64,000 bases of DNA from [Flexibacter] sp. ATCC 35208 (GTDB lineage: Bacteria; Bacteroidota; Bacteroidia; Chitinophagales; Chitinophagaceae): contig NZ_MTKN01000002.1 of the NCBI RefSeq assembly GCF_001975825.1, positions 62,001 through 126,000 of the forward strand, written 5' to 3'. This document shows, one piece after another, positions 33,347 to 41,647 of this stretch (position 1 is its first letter; every line of letters starts with the position of its first letter). The notes beneath the pieces were generated by a model, which saw nothing but the letters and a program-made list of their open reading frames with translations, ran no database searches and was not told the origin of the DNA. The position numbers and the translations under genes are program-made.

Positions 33347-34624
33347 ATGGATGAATTCATGCACTTGGATGCGGCGCCCATCGCTTTGAAAATGGCAGTT
33401 TCCACTGGCATAGGCATGCTGGTGGGCATGGAAAGAAAATGGTCTCAAAAAGAGGCGGGTATCCGTACATTCTCTATAGTAGCCTTACTGGGTATGCTAA
33501 GTGCCGTGATCAGCGAGCAGTTTATCATTATCTCCATGATTGGTGTATTTCTGCTGGTCATTGCTATTAATGCACGGAGTCTGCTGGCGGAAAGACAGGT
33601 AGAAATCACGACTTCTGCCGCCCTTATCGTCAATTGTGTATTAGGGATCCTCGTGGGATTAGGCCATATATTCACACCTGTGGCCGGTGCGATTGTAATG
33701 ACGATGCTGCTGGCCTGGAAATCAGAACTGAATAAATTTGCCGGAGGATTGCTGCCATCAGAAATCAGAAGCGCCATTTTGCTGGGATTGATCGGCTTTG
33801 TCATTTATCCTATCCTGCCTGATAAATATATTGATCGCTGGGAACTTTTTAATCCCAGTGATGCCTGGATCAGCATCATTGCCATTGCGGGTATTGGCTT
33901 TGTGAACTATGTATTTCTGCGGATCTTCAGTACGGGTGGATTGTACCTGGGTGCTGTATTCGGAGGATTGGTGAACAGTAGCGCCACCGTGGCTGAAATG
34001 AGCTCGCGGGTGCAAACATCAGGTCTTACGTCGAAAATGACGACACTCTGCATGCTGACCACCATTGCCATGTTTGCCCGTAACCTGGTGATTGCCACCT
34101 TATTTTCACCGGCTTCTTTATCGTCTACCCTGATTCCATTGCTGGCCATGTCCATTGTGGCCGCTCTTTTTATATGGAGAGATAAAATCCATGAAACCAA
34201 AATTACGGAGGATACCGGTACGCTAAAACTCGCCTCCCCTATTTCATTGCCTAAGGTATTATGGTTCGGCTTATTGTTCATCCTGATCCAGGTAGGCGGC
34301 ACCTTGCTGACAAGGGTATTTGGCTCTTATGGTTTACTGGCTACCGGTGTATTTGGGGGATTGGTAAGTAGCGCCAGTACGACGGCCGCAGCTGCTACCA
34401 TGGCCATGCACAACAGAATCAGTCCGGCGCTGGCAGGGAACGTAGCGATACTATCCTCACTGGCAAGTGCAGTGGTGAATCTGCCACTTGTCTGGAAAAA
34501 TATTCAGGATAAAGGAGTAGTGAGAAAGCTTACGATTGAGTTGATGGTTGTGCTGGGTGTAGGTATTATATTAGTGATACTGGACAGGATTTTCCAGCTC
34601 TCAGAAATGCTTTTGAAATTATAG
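33347..34624 (+). CDS. MgtC/DUF4010-family membrane protein
   Basis: The 425-residue integral membrane protein has an N-terminal MgtC-like domain (about 10-140; ALKMAVSTGIGMLVGMERKW, GIRTFSIVALLGMLSAVIS). A C-terminal DUF4010 region follows with many helices (about 150-425; GLYLGAVFGGLVNSSATVAEM, LLATGVFGGLVSSASTTAAA). The two similar GGLVxSxxT motifs look like an internal repeat. MgtC itself modulates growth in low Mg2+ and ATP synthase; the role of the DUF4010 fusion is not known. About 12 transmembrane helices are likely. Its stop is 1 bp from the stop of the convergent downstream gene, with no terminator between them. Confidence 0.88.
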   Translation: MDEFMHLDAAPIALKMAVSTGIGMLVGMERKWSQKEAGIRTFSIVALLGMLSAVISEQFIIISMIGVFLLVIAINARSLLAERQVEITTSAALIVNCVLGILVGLGHIFTPVAGAIVMTMLLAWKSELNKFAGGLLPSEIRSAILLGLIGFVIYPILPDKYIDRWELFNPSDAWISIIAIAGIGFVNYVFLRIFSTGGLYLGAVFGGLVNSSATVAEMSSRVQTSGLTSKMTTLCMLTTIAMFARNLVIATLFSPASLSSTLIPLLAMSIVAALFIWRDKIHETKITEDTGTLKLASPISLPKVLWFGLLFILIQVGGTLLTRVFGSYGLLATGVFGGLVSSASTTAAAATMAMHNRISPALAGNVAILSSLASAVVNLPLVWKNIQDKGVVRKLTIELMVVLGVGIILVILDRIFQLSEMLLKL

Positions 34625-34625
34625 G

Positions 34626-35123
34626 TTAGTTTTCCTGCATCCAATCCTGCTGGAAGATATCAGCGAGATCATTTACCAGCGAAGGTGCGAAATCAACCAC
34701 CACCGTGATTTTATTGCTCACACGGTCCTGGGTATCATAAGCCGCATATTGTAGGGTAAATCCTTTCCCCTGTAGTTTTTCAGGTATGCCGATGATGATC
34801 GCCTCTTCTCCGTAATTACCTATTTTGTACAGGATCCGGGTCCCTACTACCTGTACAAAGTACCCCGCCAGGAAGCGATCCTGTGGATTAGGATAGATGT
34901 ATACATACTGGTTATCCACCACACTGTGGATACCGGTCAATAGTACAGGAGCCTCCCGACTAGCCGAAGAAACTGGAAATCCTCCTCTGGAACAGGTACC
35001 ATAACCCACATCCAACAACTCATTTTCGTCTACGTTCTCAAAAAAGGATATCAGCTTATCAATATAAAAGGCAAGGATCATTAATATACTTGCCAGTGCG
35101 CCGAACATAATTAATTTATCCAT
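34626..35123 (-). CDS. Hypothetical membrane-anchored protein
   Basis: No family is recognised. The 165-residue protein has an N-terminal hydrophobic anchor (residues 4-20, LIMFGALASILMILAFY) and then a soluble region with beta-rich character (DNQYVYIYPNPQDRFLAGYF, VQVVGTRILYKIGNYGEEAI, GFTLQYAAYDTQDRV). The anchor is not followed by a signal-peptidase-like site, so an inner-membrane anchor with a periplasmic domain is more likely than secretion. A possible -7 box TAAGTTTG is at 35141-35148 without a good -33. It is tail-to-tail with the MgtC-type gene. Confidence 0.55.
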   Translation of the reverse strand: MDKLIMFGALASILMILAFYIDKLISFFENVDENELLDVGYGTCSRGGFPVSSASREAPVLLTGIHSVVDNQYVYIYPNPQDRFLAGYFVQVVGTRILYKIGNYGEEAIIIGIPEKLQGKGFTLQYAAYDTQDRVSNKITVVVDFAPSLVNDLADIFQQDWMQEN

Positions 35124-35277
35124 TGAGGAAGGTTGTACTACAAACTTAATGTTGCTGACAATGTTTTTGGGGACGAACTACTAAATGGCGGACGAAAGAA
35201 GTATTTAAAAACTGACTACTAAGATATTATAAAATTATCAAGTTAAAAGATGCTTGATAAATGGTAACATAAGAGAG

Positions 35278-35299
35278 GAGGAACTTAGCTAAGTTCCTC
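35278..35299. repeat. 22-nt perfect palindrome over the isomerase stop codon
   Basis: GAGGAACTTAG / CTAAGTTCCTC is perfectly self-complementary and includes the TTA (stop) of the minus-strand gene. Without a strong T-run, it may be a weak terminator or mRNA 3'-end stabiliser. Confidence 0.5.
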
Positions 35300-36322
35300 T
35301 CCCACTTTCTTAAGGAGTGCTAATGTTTTTCTCACCCCTTCATCTTCGGACAATTGGTTGCCCTCGTATTCTATACCGATATGACCTGTATAACCGGCCT
35401 CTTTCACGATCTTCAGCATTTTATGATAGTCTGTTTCTACACAGTTACCATTTGCATCGAAATCATAGGTTTTGGCACTGGCGCCCTTCGCAAAGGGCAT
35501 GAGCTCTGTGACCCCTTCGTAGCGGTCATATTCTTCCAGGCATTTTGTTTTTGCCCATGCTTCAGGCGTATTGGCTTCGGGTTTTGTTCTGTTCAGGCAG
35601 AAGTTGCCAAAATCAGGGAGGGTGCCGCAGTTAGGGCGGTTGATTGTTTTCATAACACCAGACAGCCATTTACCATTAGATGAGATGCCGCCATGGTTTT
35701 CTACAATTACGTTGATATTATGGGTACTTGCGAATTCCGATAATTTAGAGAGGGATTCTATCACTGCTTTGGCTACATCCTCCGGCTTACCTTCGCCGGC
35801 AGCGTTGACGCGGATGGCGTGACACCCCAGGTATTCTGCGGCTTCCACCCATTTATAATGATTCTCCACCGCCTGGTGCCTCTTCTTTGCATCCTGATCG
35901 CCCATTTCTCCTTCGCCATCACACATGATCAATACACTCCTTACACCATTGTCACTACAGCGTTTTTTCAGATCAGCCAGGTAGCCTTTATCTTTTGCTT
36001 TGTCCTTAAAGAACTGGTTTACATATTCTACTGCCTCAATGCCGAAATCTTTTTTGGCTTTCACCGGGAAGTCAAGGTGGCTCATCTGGTTCGCAAATAA
36101 TGCCTTGTGGAAGGACCATTCTGCCAGGGAAATTTTGAAGAACAAAGACCTGGCTGTACCCAGCGCTTCCGCTTTGGTGGCGGCTGTGGAATCCTTTGTA
36201 TCTGATTCTTTTGTTGATTGCCCATTATTACAGGCGGCCAGAATAGTTGGAACCATGCCGGCGCCCATTGTGTACAATGCCAGTTGACGAAGGAAATCCC
36301 GACGATGAGAGTGAGAGTTCAT
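35285..36322 (-). CDS. Tat-exported lipoprotein of the sugar-phosphate isomerase/epimerase TIM-barrel family
   Basis: The 345-residue protein has a twin-arginine signal (SHRRDFLRQLALYTMGAGM) ending in a lipobox (LAAC), then a xylose-isomerase-like TIM barrel (about 60-340). Typical motifs are FKISLAEWSFHKALF near the start, IRVNAAGEGKPEDVAKAVIE, VENHGG with the metal-binding Glu, and GHIGIEYEGNQ with the terminal metal Glu. The family includes hydroxypyruvate and keto-sugar isomerases; its substrate is unknown. It lies 272 bp downstream of the BASS transporter, separated by a terminator-like hairpin (36563-36587). Export signals in this and the locus B enzymes suggest a common envelope theme. 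Confidence 0.85.
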   Translation of the reverse strand: MNSHSHRRDFLRQLALYTMGAGMVPTILAACNNGQSTKESDTKDSTAATKAEALGTARSLFFKISLAEWSFHKALFANQMSHLDFPVKAKKDFGIEAVEYVNQFFKDKAKDKGYLADLKKRCSDNGVRSVLIMCDGEGEMGDQDAKKRHQAVENHYKWVEAAEYLGCHAIRVNAAGEGKPEDVAKAVIESLSKLSEFASTHNINVIVENHGGISSNGKWLSGVMKTINRPNCGTLPDFGNFCLNRTKPEANTPEAWAKTKCLEEYDRYEGVTELMPFAKGASAKTYDFDANGNCVETDYHKMLKIVKEAGYTGHIGIEYEGNQLSEDEGVRKTLALLKKVGEELS

Positions 36323-36562
36323 ATACGTGGTTTTGATTGATGAAAGTGGATTCCGGGCCCGTTTTTGAGACCTGCTTATTCACTAACAATTTATCAAATT
36401 AACAGGACAAAAGAAAGATGACCAAAGATTATTTGTAAAAATTTCGCCGAAAGGCATACTTTTTTCGCTTTAAGTTATTATCTTTTGCCTCTCATTCCCG
36501 TTTGTCTTTATTATAGATTCCACCACGTGACACCGAAAGGTGGCTTATATGATAAAACTAGC

Positions 36563-36587
36563 GCCGTACTACTTACGGTAGTACGGC
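36563..36587 (-). terminator. Terminator-like hairpin at the end of locus B
   Basis: The perfect 10-bp stem GCCGTACTAC / GTAGTACGGC has a 5-nt loop and lies 7 bp after the transporter stop. On the minus strand it is followed by GCTAGTTTTATC, a weak T-run. Between it and the isomerase start (36323-36560) I see no gene and no clear promoter. Confidence 0.55.
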
Positions 36588-36594
36588 CTCCACG

Positions 36595-37590
36595 TTATTC
36601 TTCAGGGGGATGCCTATGCCACCAGCTGGCCAGCAAAGACCCCGTTACATTCATCAACGGGCCGAACACGGCCGGCGCCAACCCTACCGTCGCTATCTTA
36701 CCCATACTTTTCGCTATCGCAGATGCCAGCCCTCCATTTTGCATTCCTACTTCTATTGCTATGGTACGGCAATCCTGCTCCTTCATCCGGATCAGCTTAC
36801 ACAACCAGTATCCCAGTCCATAACCTGATAAATTGTGTATCAGGGAACTGAGAATCAATAATAAACCTACATCCAGCAAGCTATCCCGCCCATGGGCAGT
36901 AATGATCACAATGATAAATCCAATGGCAGCCATGGAGATCTTAGGCATCACATTGTCCAGCCATTTCGCCCTGCCACTCAAAAAATGATTGAAGACCAGA
37001 CCCGCTGCCACCGGCAGGATCACCATTTTAAAAATGTCCCACATCATATGAGTGACACTGATATCGATATAACTGCCTGCCAGCCAGCGCATGAGCAATG
37101 GTGTCACGAAAGGTGCCAGCATCGTGGAAATAGCCGTGAGCGTTACTGACAATGCGAGGTTCGCTTTTGCCAGATAAGAGATAACGTTCGACGCCATGCC
37201 ACAAGGCACGGTGCCTATCAATACCACGCCGGCAGCGATCTCCGGGGGAAACTTAAAGAGATGCGCCAGCCCCCAGCCAATAAAAGGCATGATCGTGAAA
37301 TGACAAAGTACACCTGTCAGCACACCCATAGGCATTTTGATCACACCATAAAAATCACGGAGACTCATGGCTGTTCCCATGCCGAACATGATGATCTGTA
37401 ATAAAGGTGTGATTAGTTTTGCAAGGTCGTAATCCCCAATCCGGGTAAAATATTGCGGATAGTATAGCGAAGTTGTCACAGCGGCAAAGATCATTAACGT
37501 ATACACGTAGCCGCGGGTCTGTGGTTTTCTGGAAAATAATATTGCTAAAAGTACCCAAAAACCAATAATATAAGGGCCGAGATGATTCAT
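36595..37590 (-). CDS. Bile acid:sodium symporter (BASS) family transporter
   Basis: The 331-residue inner-membrane protein has about nine or ten transmembrane helices and the family's landmarks: ITPLLQIIMFGMGTAMSLRD, VLIGTVPCGMASNVISYLAK, and the late IEVGMQNGGLASAIAK helix break that forms the Na+ sites. BASS proteins import organic anions with Na+; bacterial and plant members carry pyruvate, ketopantoate and other 2-oxoacids as well as bile acids. It is the last gene of the locus B run, 16 bp after the RraA-like gene. I infer that it takes the pathway's keto-acid product into the cytoplasm. Confidence 0.88.
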   Translation of the reverse strand: MNHLGPYIIGFWVLLAILFSRKPQTRGYVYTLMIFAAVTTSLYYPQYFTRIGDYDLAKLITPLLQIIMFGMGTAMSLRDFYGVIKMPMGVLTGVLCHFTIMPFIGWGLAHLFKFPPEIAAGVVLIGTVPCGMASNVISYLAKANLALSVTLTAISTMLAPFVTPLLMRWLAGSYIDISVTHMMWDIFKMVILPVAAGLVFNHFLSGRAKWLDNVMPKISMAAIGFIIVIITAHGRDSLLDVGLLLILSSLIHNLSGYGLGYWLCKLIRMKEQDCRTIAIEVGMQNGGLASAIAKSMGKIATVGLAPAVFGPLMNVTGSLLASWWHRHPPEE

Positions 37591-37606
37591 AAGTGGATAT
37601 TTATTT

Positions 37607-38521
37607 TTACCAGGTTCGTTTTTCTAACATTTTGTCCAGCTCCTGTCTGGTCATAGGTGCCTTACCCGCCTGCTTATGCTGCCATTCCAGAAAAGCCAGT
37701 CTGATAGCGTCTGTCCAGTTGTTGTCCAGTTCTCCGGGCGTATATTTTCCAGTCTTCAGCATCTCAAAACTAAATGCATCTTTAACCTGTATAAAGGCAG
37801 CGATACCAATTACTTTTTCTGCGAGATGAGCGGGCACGAAAATAACGCCTTCTTTGGAGGTTAATACTAAGTCACCCGGCAGTACGACTGCCTTTCCTAT
37901 ACGAATGGGTACATTCATACCAGACAACATTACGTTTTTCAAGAAGGATGGATCCCAGTCTCTCACCAGCGCATTAAAACCCGGAATGTCTTCCAGCCCT
38001 TCCAGATCACGCGCCGATGCATTGAAGACTACACCATTGCCGGAGCGGGCATAGATGGCATTCCCTAATGTAGAACCGATCAGTGTACCATCTGCAATTT
38101 TACCAAATCCATCAGCCACATATACATCACCTTTCGTCAATTGCTGTATGGGCCATGAATTACTATTGCCTTTCCAGCCTTTTTGTTGTCCGCGTTCTTT
38201 CAGATGTGCTTCTATATCCGGTCTGGCTGGAATAAACATGGCTGTCAGTGCTCTACCTGCAATCACGCTATCCGGATGGATCATTTTAAATCCACCTTCA
38301 AACTGGCAATGGTATCCTTCTCCTTCCAATATTGTCCATACATCATCCAGCCCTACTTCTTTTGCCTGTGCAATCACAGCATCAGGAATACGGGGACGGC
38401 CGTCCGGAAAGCGTTCTCCTTTCCAGTCGGCCGTTAAAAATATCAGTTCCTCTTTGGATATTGTCTGCGCTGCTACACGATTCATCAGCAGACAGAGTGG
38501 AATCAAAAAAAACAGTTTCAT
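37607..38521 (-). CDS. Exported RraA-family protein
   Basis: The 304-residue protein has a Sec signal peptide (MKLFFLIPLCLLMNRVAAQ) and an RraA fold at about residues 60-260. It shows the active-site signature GNAIYARSGNGVVFNASARD, with the R-D pair that binds the carboxylate and metal, and VLPGDLVLTSKEGVIFVP. Despite the name of the family's founder (RNase E inhibitor), these are often metal-dependent aldolases of 4-hydroxy-4-methyl-2-oxoglutarate type or oxaloacetate decarboxylases. An exported version would act in the periplasm. It follows the amidohydrolase by 3 bp and precedes the transporter by 16 bp. Confidence 0.87.
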   Translation of the reverse strand: MKLFFLIPLCLLMNRVAAQTISKEELIFLTADWKGERFPDGRPRIPDAVIAQAKEVGLDDVWTILEGEGYHCQFEGGFKMIHPDSVIAGRALTAMFIPARPDIEAHLKERGQQKGWKGNSNSWPIQQLTKGDVYVADGFGKIADGTLIGSTLGNAIYARSGNGVVFNASARDLEGLEDIPGFNALVRDWDPSFLKNVMLSGMNVPIRIGKAVVLPGDLVLTSKEGVIFVPAHLAEKVIGIAAFIQVKDAFSFEMLKTGKYTPGELDNNWTDAIRLAFLEWQHKQAGKAPMTRQELDKMLEKRTW

Positions 38522-38524
38522 ATT

Positions 38525-39760
38525 TTAATTTTCGGTTTGTACTGAGATACTATCCGCCAGGCCATTCAGGTCATACACGACCTTACCCGCACGAATGGTG
38601 ACTTCGCAGGCGATCCTTTCTTTCCCTTCCAGTTTTACACCCATAGGATCTGCATAGCCAAACTGCCCTTTCTCTAATCTTAAAATAGCAATGTCTGCCA
38701 CGGTATTTTCTGAAAGTGCACCCAGTTCTTCGTGACGAATGGCTTTTGCAGCATCATCCGTCGTTGCTTTGATCAGCGCATTAAAACTCATACCCATTGC
38801 CATGGTTTTCGACATCACATTCAGCAGGTCTTTCATGGCAGCATTCATACTGCCTGTGTGAATATCCGTGCTGATCGTATTGGGTAGGAAACCTGCTTTC
38901 ATAGCAGGCATCGCGATCTTGTAGGAAAAGCTGGTGCCACCATGTCCCACATCGAAGAGGATACCTTTTTTACGTGCTGCCCAGATGTAATCAGGCACTT
39001 TTCCATTTTCATCTACGATAGGCATACGTCCTTTTACATTGGCATATACATGGGTAAAGATATCGCCGGGGCGCAGGTGCTTTTCAAACAATTCATTGAG
39101 TGGCAAAGGCGGATTACTACCCCCAAAGTCAATCATTACCGGTGTTCCCGTCATCTCTCCTGCCTGTACCGCTCTATCCACGGGTGTCCATTCCGCACCT
39201 TCAAAGTGTGCCACCTTGATCCCTACTAAGTATTTCTTATACTGGCGAATGGTCAGTGCCGTCATCTTTGCATCCATATCATTCGTATCCTGTTCATAAG
39301 GACCACCCCGCATACCACCACCTACAATATTAAGAAAGGCCAATACCCTCGTTTGCGAATGACGGATGGTCTGATCCAAAAACGTTTCAAAGCTGCGCCA
39401 TCCGGAGCTACCGGCATCTACTACTGTCGTTACACCACAACGGAATGTAAAACCATCTGGTGCTACGGCACTGTAACTGTTATTTAAATACCTGTTAGGC
39501 GTGGTGCCAATGAAATTATGTGTATGAATATCAATAAGGCCCGGCGTCACGTACAATCCTTTTGCATCAATGACGGTGGCGGCTTTCGTAGCATCGATGT
39601 GTGGTGCTACCCTGGCAATGGTATCTTCTCTGAGTGCAATATCCATGACTGCATCAATATGATTGCGCGGGTCAATGACGTGCCCGTTTTTTATGAGGAG
39701 GCTGTATTGTTGTGCATGCAAAGCACTCCCAGCCAGCATGAGAAATATTAAAAACCTCAT
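38525..39760 (-). CDS. Exported amidohydrolase (deacetylase type)
   Basis: The 411-residue protein has a Sec signal (MRFLIFLMLAGSALHAQ) and an amidohydrolase-superfamily barrel. It has DIHTHNF (HxH metal ligands), a likely carboxylated bridging Lys in LVGIKVAHF, metal-ligand histidines in FTHVYANVKG and DVGHGGTSF, and the catalytic Asp in STDIHTG. It fits the subgroup of Atu3266 and EF_0837, which includes deacetylases of N-acetyl-D-amino acids or related acyl compounds and whose genes typically pair with DgaE-like PLP enzymes. Start 39760 is taken because the signal peptide begins there; the frame extends to 39853. A hairpin at 39801-39824 separates it from the PLP gene. Confidence 0.88.
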   Translation of the reverse strand: MRFLIFLMLAGSALHAQQYSLLIKNGHVIDPRNHIDAVMDIALREDTIARVAPHIDATKAATVIDAKGLYVTPGLIDIHTHNFIGTTPNRYLNNSYSAVAPDGFTFRCGVTTVVDAGSSGWRSFETFLDQTIRHSQTRVLAFLNIVGGGMRGGPYEQDTNDMDAKMTALTIRQYKKYLVGIKVAHFEGAEWTPVDRAVQAGEMTGTPVMIDFGGSNPPLPLNELFEKHLRPGDIFTHVYANVKGRMPIVDENGKVPDYIWAARKKGILFDVGHGGTSFSYKIAMPAMKAGFLPNTISTDIHTGSMNAAMKDLLNVMSKTMAMGMSFNALIKATTDDAAKAIRHEELGALSENTVADIAILRLEKGQFGYADPMGVKLEGKERIACEVTIRAGKVVYDLNGLADSISVQTEN

Positions 39761-39800
39761 TTCTGTTACTTTAATGTTAAGACCTGTGGGGTAAAAATTA

Positions 39801-39824
39801 ACAGGGAGCCTCAAGGCTCCCTGT
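39801..39824 (-). terminator. Intra-operon hairpin upstream of the amidohydrolase gene
   Basis: The perfect 10-bp stem ACAGGGAGCC / GGCTCCCTGT has a 4-nt loop. On the minus strand it is followed by TAATTTTTA. It resembles a leaky terminator between the PLP-enzyme and amidohydrolase genes. Confidence 0.55.
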
Positions 39825-39849
39825 GGGTGACTAAACACACTCCAATTTA

Positions 39850-41088
39850 TCAACCATGCGTTTCCGACAAAGCTTTCTCTGTGAGCGCTTTTTTCAGCGC
39901 TGCGGCTACTATTTTTTCCTGTCCGGGTACCAGCATCCAGGTAGTAATGGCTACGGCATGCTGGGTTTCCCCATCAGCTATTTCTATGGATGGAGAACCG
40001 CTTCTTAGTTTCTCTTTTAATTCTGCTGCGGTAGCAGGAATCTTTTTGGCATCCCAGCTTACATGCAGGGTAGGCACGTGATTGGCGATAGCCGGTACTT
40101 TCACGGTAGTAGTTACACCACCTACAGAAGTTGCTGCATCGCCAATCAACTTAATCTGTGCTTCCCACATTTTCCATTCTTTGTCATGATCGGTAGCCAG
40201 ATAAGTTTCCAGCGCTATCAGCATACCGAGTATTTCTTCTTTGTTTACTTTCAGACCACGGCCAATGGTATTCCCTCTTGGAGGAGCACTGAGGCGCGCT
40301 GCCTGAATGTATTTCTTTCTGCCCAGCAGCAAACCGGCACTTTGTGGGCCACGAATACCTTTACCACCTGAGAAACAAACCAGGTCATACCCCATGTTTG
40401 TATACTTCCACAGGTTTTCCACAGGAGGCACGTCTGCCGCACAATCTATCATGGTAGGGATGTTGTGCGCCTGTGCTATTTTCAGGAACTCTTCTACCTG
40501 TACCGGTCCATCAAAGTTGTTCGCATTCAGGAAATACATCAGCGCAGTCTTGTCGGTGATAGCGCTGATCAGTTCTTCTTTGGTATCTACATAAACGATC
40601 TTCAACCCTGTATTTTTCAAGGCATGTGCATAAGCGATATCATGCTTGCGCTGGATGATCACTTCTGTCTTCATACCAGTGCCTTCCAGGTGTGGCAGCT
40701 GTGCTACTTTCTTTTCATCCATGCCAGTGAGCACACCCGCAGCTCCCAGGGTCATGGCAGATGCACAACCAGAAGTGACGGTAGCATATTCACATTTCAG
40801 CAGCTCTGCAATGCGGGCACCTACTTTATCCTGTAGCTCATCGAGCAATACGAAATCTTTCGAAGCATAGTTGATGGCATTCATCACTTCAGGACGCATG
40901 AGCGATCCTGTCATAGCGGTATACGTGCCGGCCGCATTGATAAAAGTGCGGATACCTAAATCTTTGAAATAATCTTTTGCGACAGCAGGTGCTGCGGCGT
41001 CAGTTAATGGCAATATATTAGCACTGCCTGCGAAAGCCCCGAATACAGGGATCACAGACATGTTTTTCAATAAGTCTCTGCGGTTCAT
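39850..41088 (-). CDS. Tat-exported SelA/DgaE-like PLP-dependent enzyme
   Basis: The 412-residue protein begins with a twin-arginine signal (MNRRDLLKNMSVIPVFGAFA), unusual for a PLP enzyme but sensible since Tat carries folded, cofactor-loaded proteins. The fold-type-I domain shows FINAAGTYTAMTGSLMRPEV (typical of the SelA/DgaE group), TSGCASAMTLGAAGVLTGMD (phosphate cup), the cofactor Asp in TMIDCAADVPP, and the Schiff-base Lys in SGGKGIRGPQ. DgaE acts as an ammonia lyase on D-glucosaminate-6-phosphate; other members are transaminase-like. Here I infer deamination of an amino acid freed by the amidohydrolase. The start at 41088 is set by the Tat signal. Confidence 0.87.
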   Translation of the reverse strand: MNRRDLLKNMSVIPVFGAFAGSANILPLTDAAAPAVAKDYFKDLGIRTFINAAGTYTAMTGSLMRPEVMNAINYASKDFVLLDELQDKVGARIAELLKCEYATVTSGCASAMTLGAAGVLTGMDEKKVAQLPHLEGTGMKTEVIIQRKHDIAYAHALKNTGLKIVYVDTKEELISAITDKTALMYFLNANNFDGPVQVEEFLKIAQAHNIPTMIDCAADVPPVENLWKYTNMGYDLVCFSGGKGIRGPQSAGLLLGRKKYIQAARLSAPPRGNTIGRGLKVNKEEILGMLIALETYLATDHDKEWKMWEAQIKLIGDAATSVGGVTTTVKVPAIANHVPTLHVSWDAKKIPATAAELKEKLRSGSPSIEIADGETQHAVAITTWMLVPGQEKIVAAALKKALTEKALSETHG

Positions 41089-41120
41089 GAGTAGTAAAAT
41101 AAAAACGTGAGGAAGAAAGG

Positions 41121-41144
41121 GGGATCGCTTCAATAAGCGATCCC
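41121..41144 (-). terminator. Intra-operon hairpin between the RidA and PLP-enzyme genes
   Basis: The perfect 10-bp stem GGGATCGCTT / AAGCGATCCC has the loop CAAT. On the minus strand it is followed by CCTTTCTTCC, a poor T-run. It may attenuate or stabilise mRNA rather than end it. Confidence 0.45.
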
Positions 41145-41165
41145 GTAGAGAAGGGGGAACTATTT

Positions 41166-41627
41166 TTATAGAGATGCAATGCAGTCCATTTCTACAAGAG
41201 AGTCTCCCGGCACTCCTCCATATACAGCTACGGTAGTGCGTACCGGAGGGTTAGCGCCAAAACGGCCTCTATACACCTCATTCATGGCCTTGTAATCGTT
41301 CAGGTCATGTAGGAATACGCTTACCTTCAATACCTTGTCCATCGAAGAACCTGCCTTTTTCAACTGTGCTTCCATTTCTTTCAGCACATGATCTGTATGT
41401 GCCTTGATGTCTCCATCAAAGTGGGCGCCGATACCTGCAACGTATACGGTGTTGCCATGCACTTTGAAGCTGGAAAATAAAGGCACTTCCTGGTCATAAA
41501 CTACATTTCCATTTTCTGTTGTGGCAGGCAGTGTCGCCCCGGCAGCCTTTGCTACGGCACTGATGCCGGTCATGCCAGCTGCGGCGGCAAACATTTTTTT
41601 CAATACGGATCTTCTTTGGTTTTGCAT
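41166..41627 (-). CDS. Exported RidA-family protein
   Basis: RidA hydrolyses reactive enamines and imines (for example 2-aminoacrylate) that PLP lyases release, giving the 2-oxoacid and ammonia. The 153-residue protein has a Tat-like signal (NQRRSVLKKMFAAAAGMTG) and then a complete RidA domain of about 115 residues, with the carboxylate-binding Arg in PPVRTTVAVYGG and the Glu in SLVEMDCIASL. RidA is normally cytoplasmic, so export is notable. It fits a periplasmic PLP lyase encoded 77 bp downstream. It follows SusD by 20 bp. Confidence 0.9.
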   Translation of the reverse strand: MQNQRRSVLKKMFAAAAGMTGISAVAKAAGATLPATTENGNVVYDQEVPLFSSFKVHGNTVYVAGIGAHFDGDIKAHTDHVLKEMEAQLKKAGSSMDKVLKVSVFLHDLNDYKAMNEVYRGRFGANPPVRTTVAVYGGVPGDSLVEMDCIASL

Positions 41628-41647
41628 GATTTCAAAAGTTGAGAGGA

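Noticed and set aside
39850-41133. Cytoplasmic reading of the PLP enzyme with an upstream start at 41133
   Set aside because: The additional 15 residues would bury the twin-arginine signal; the MNRRDLLKN start at 41088 is a standard Tat N-terminus.
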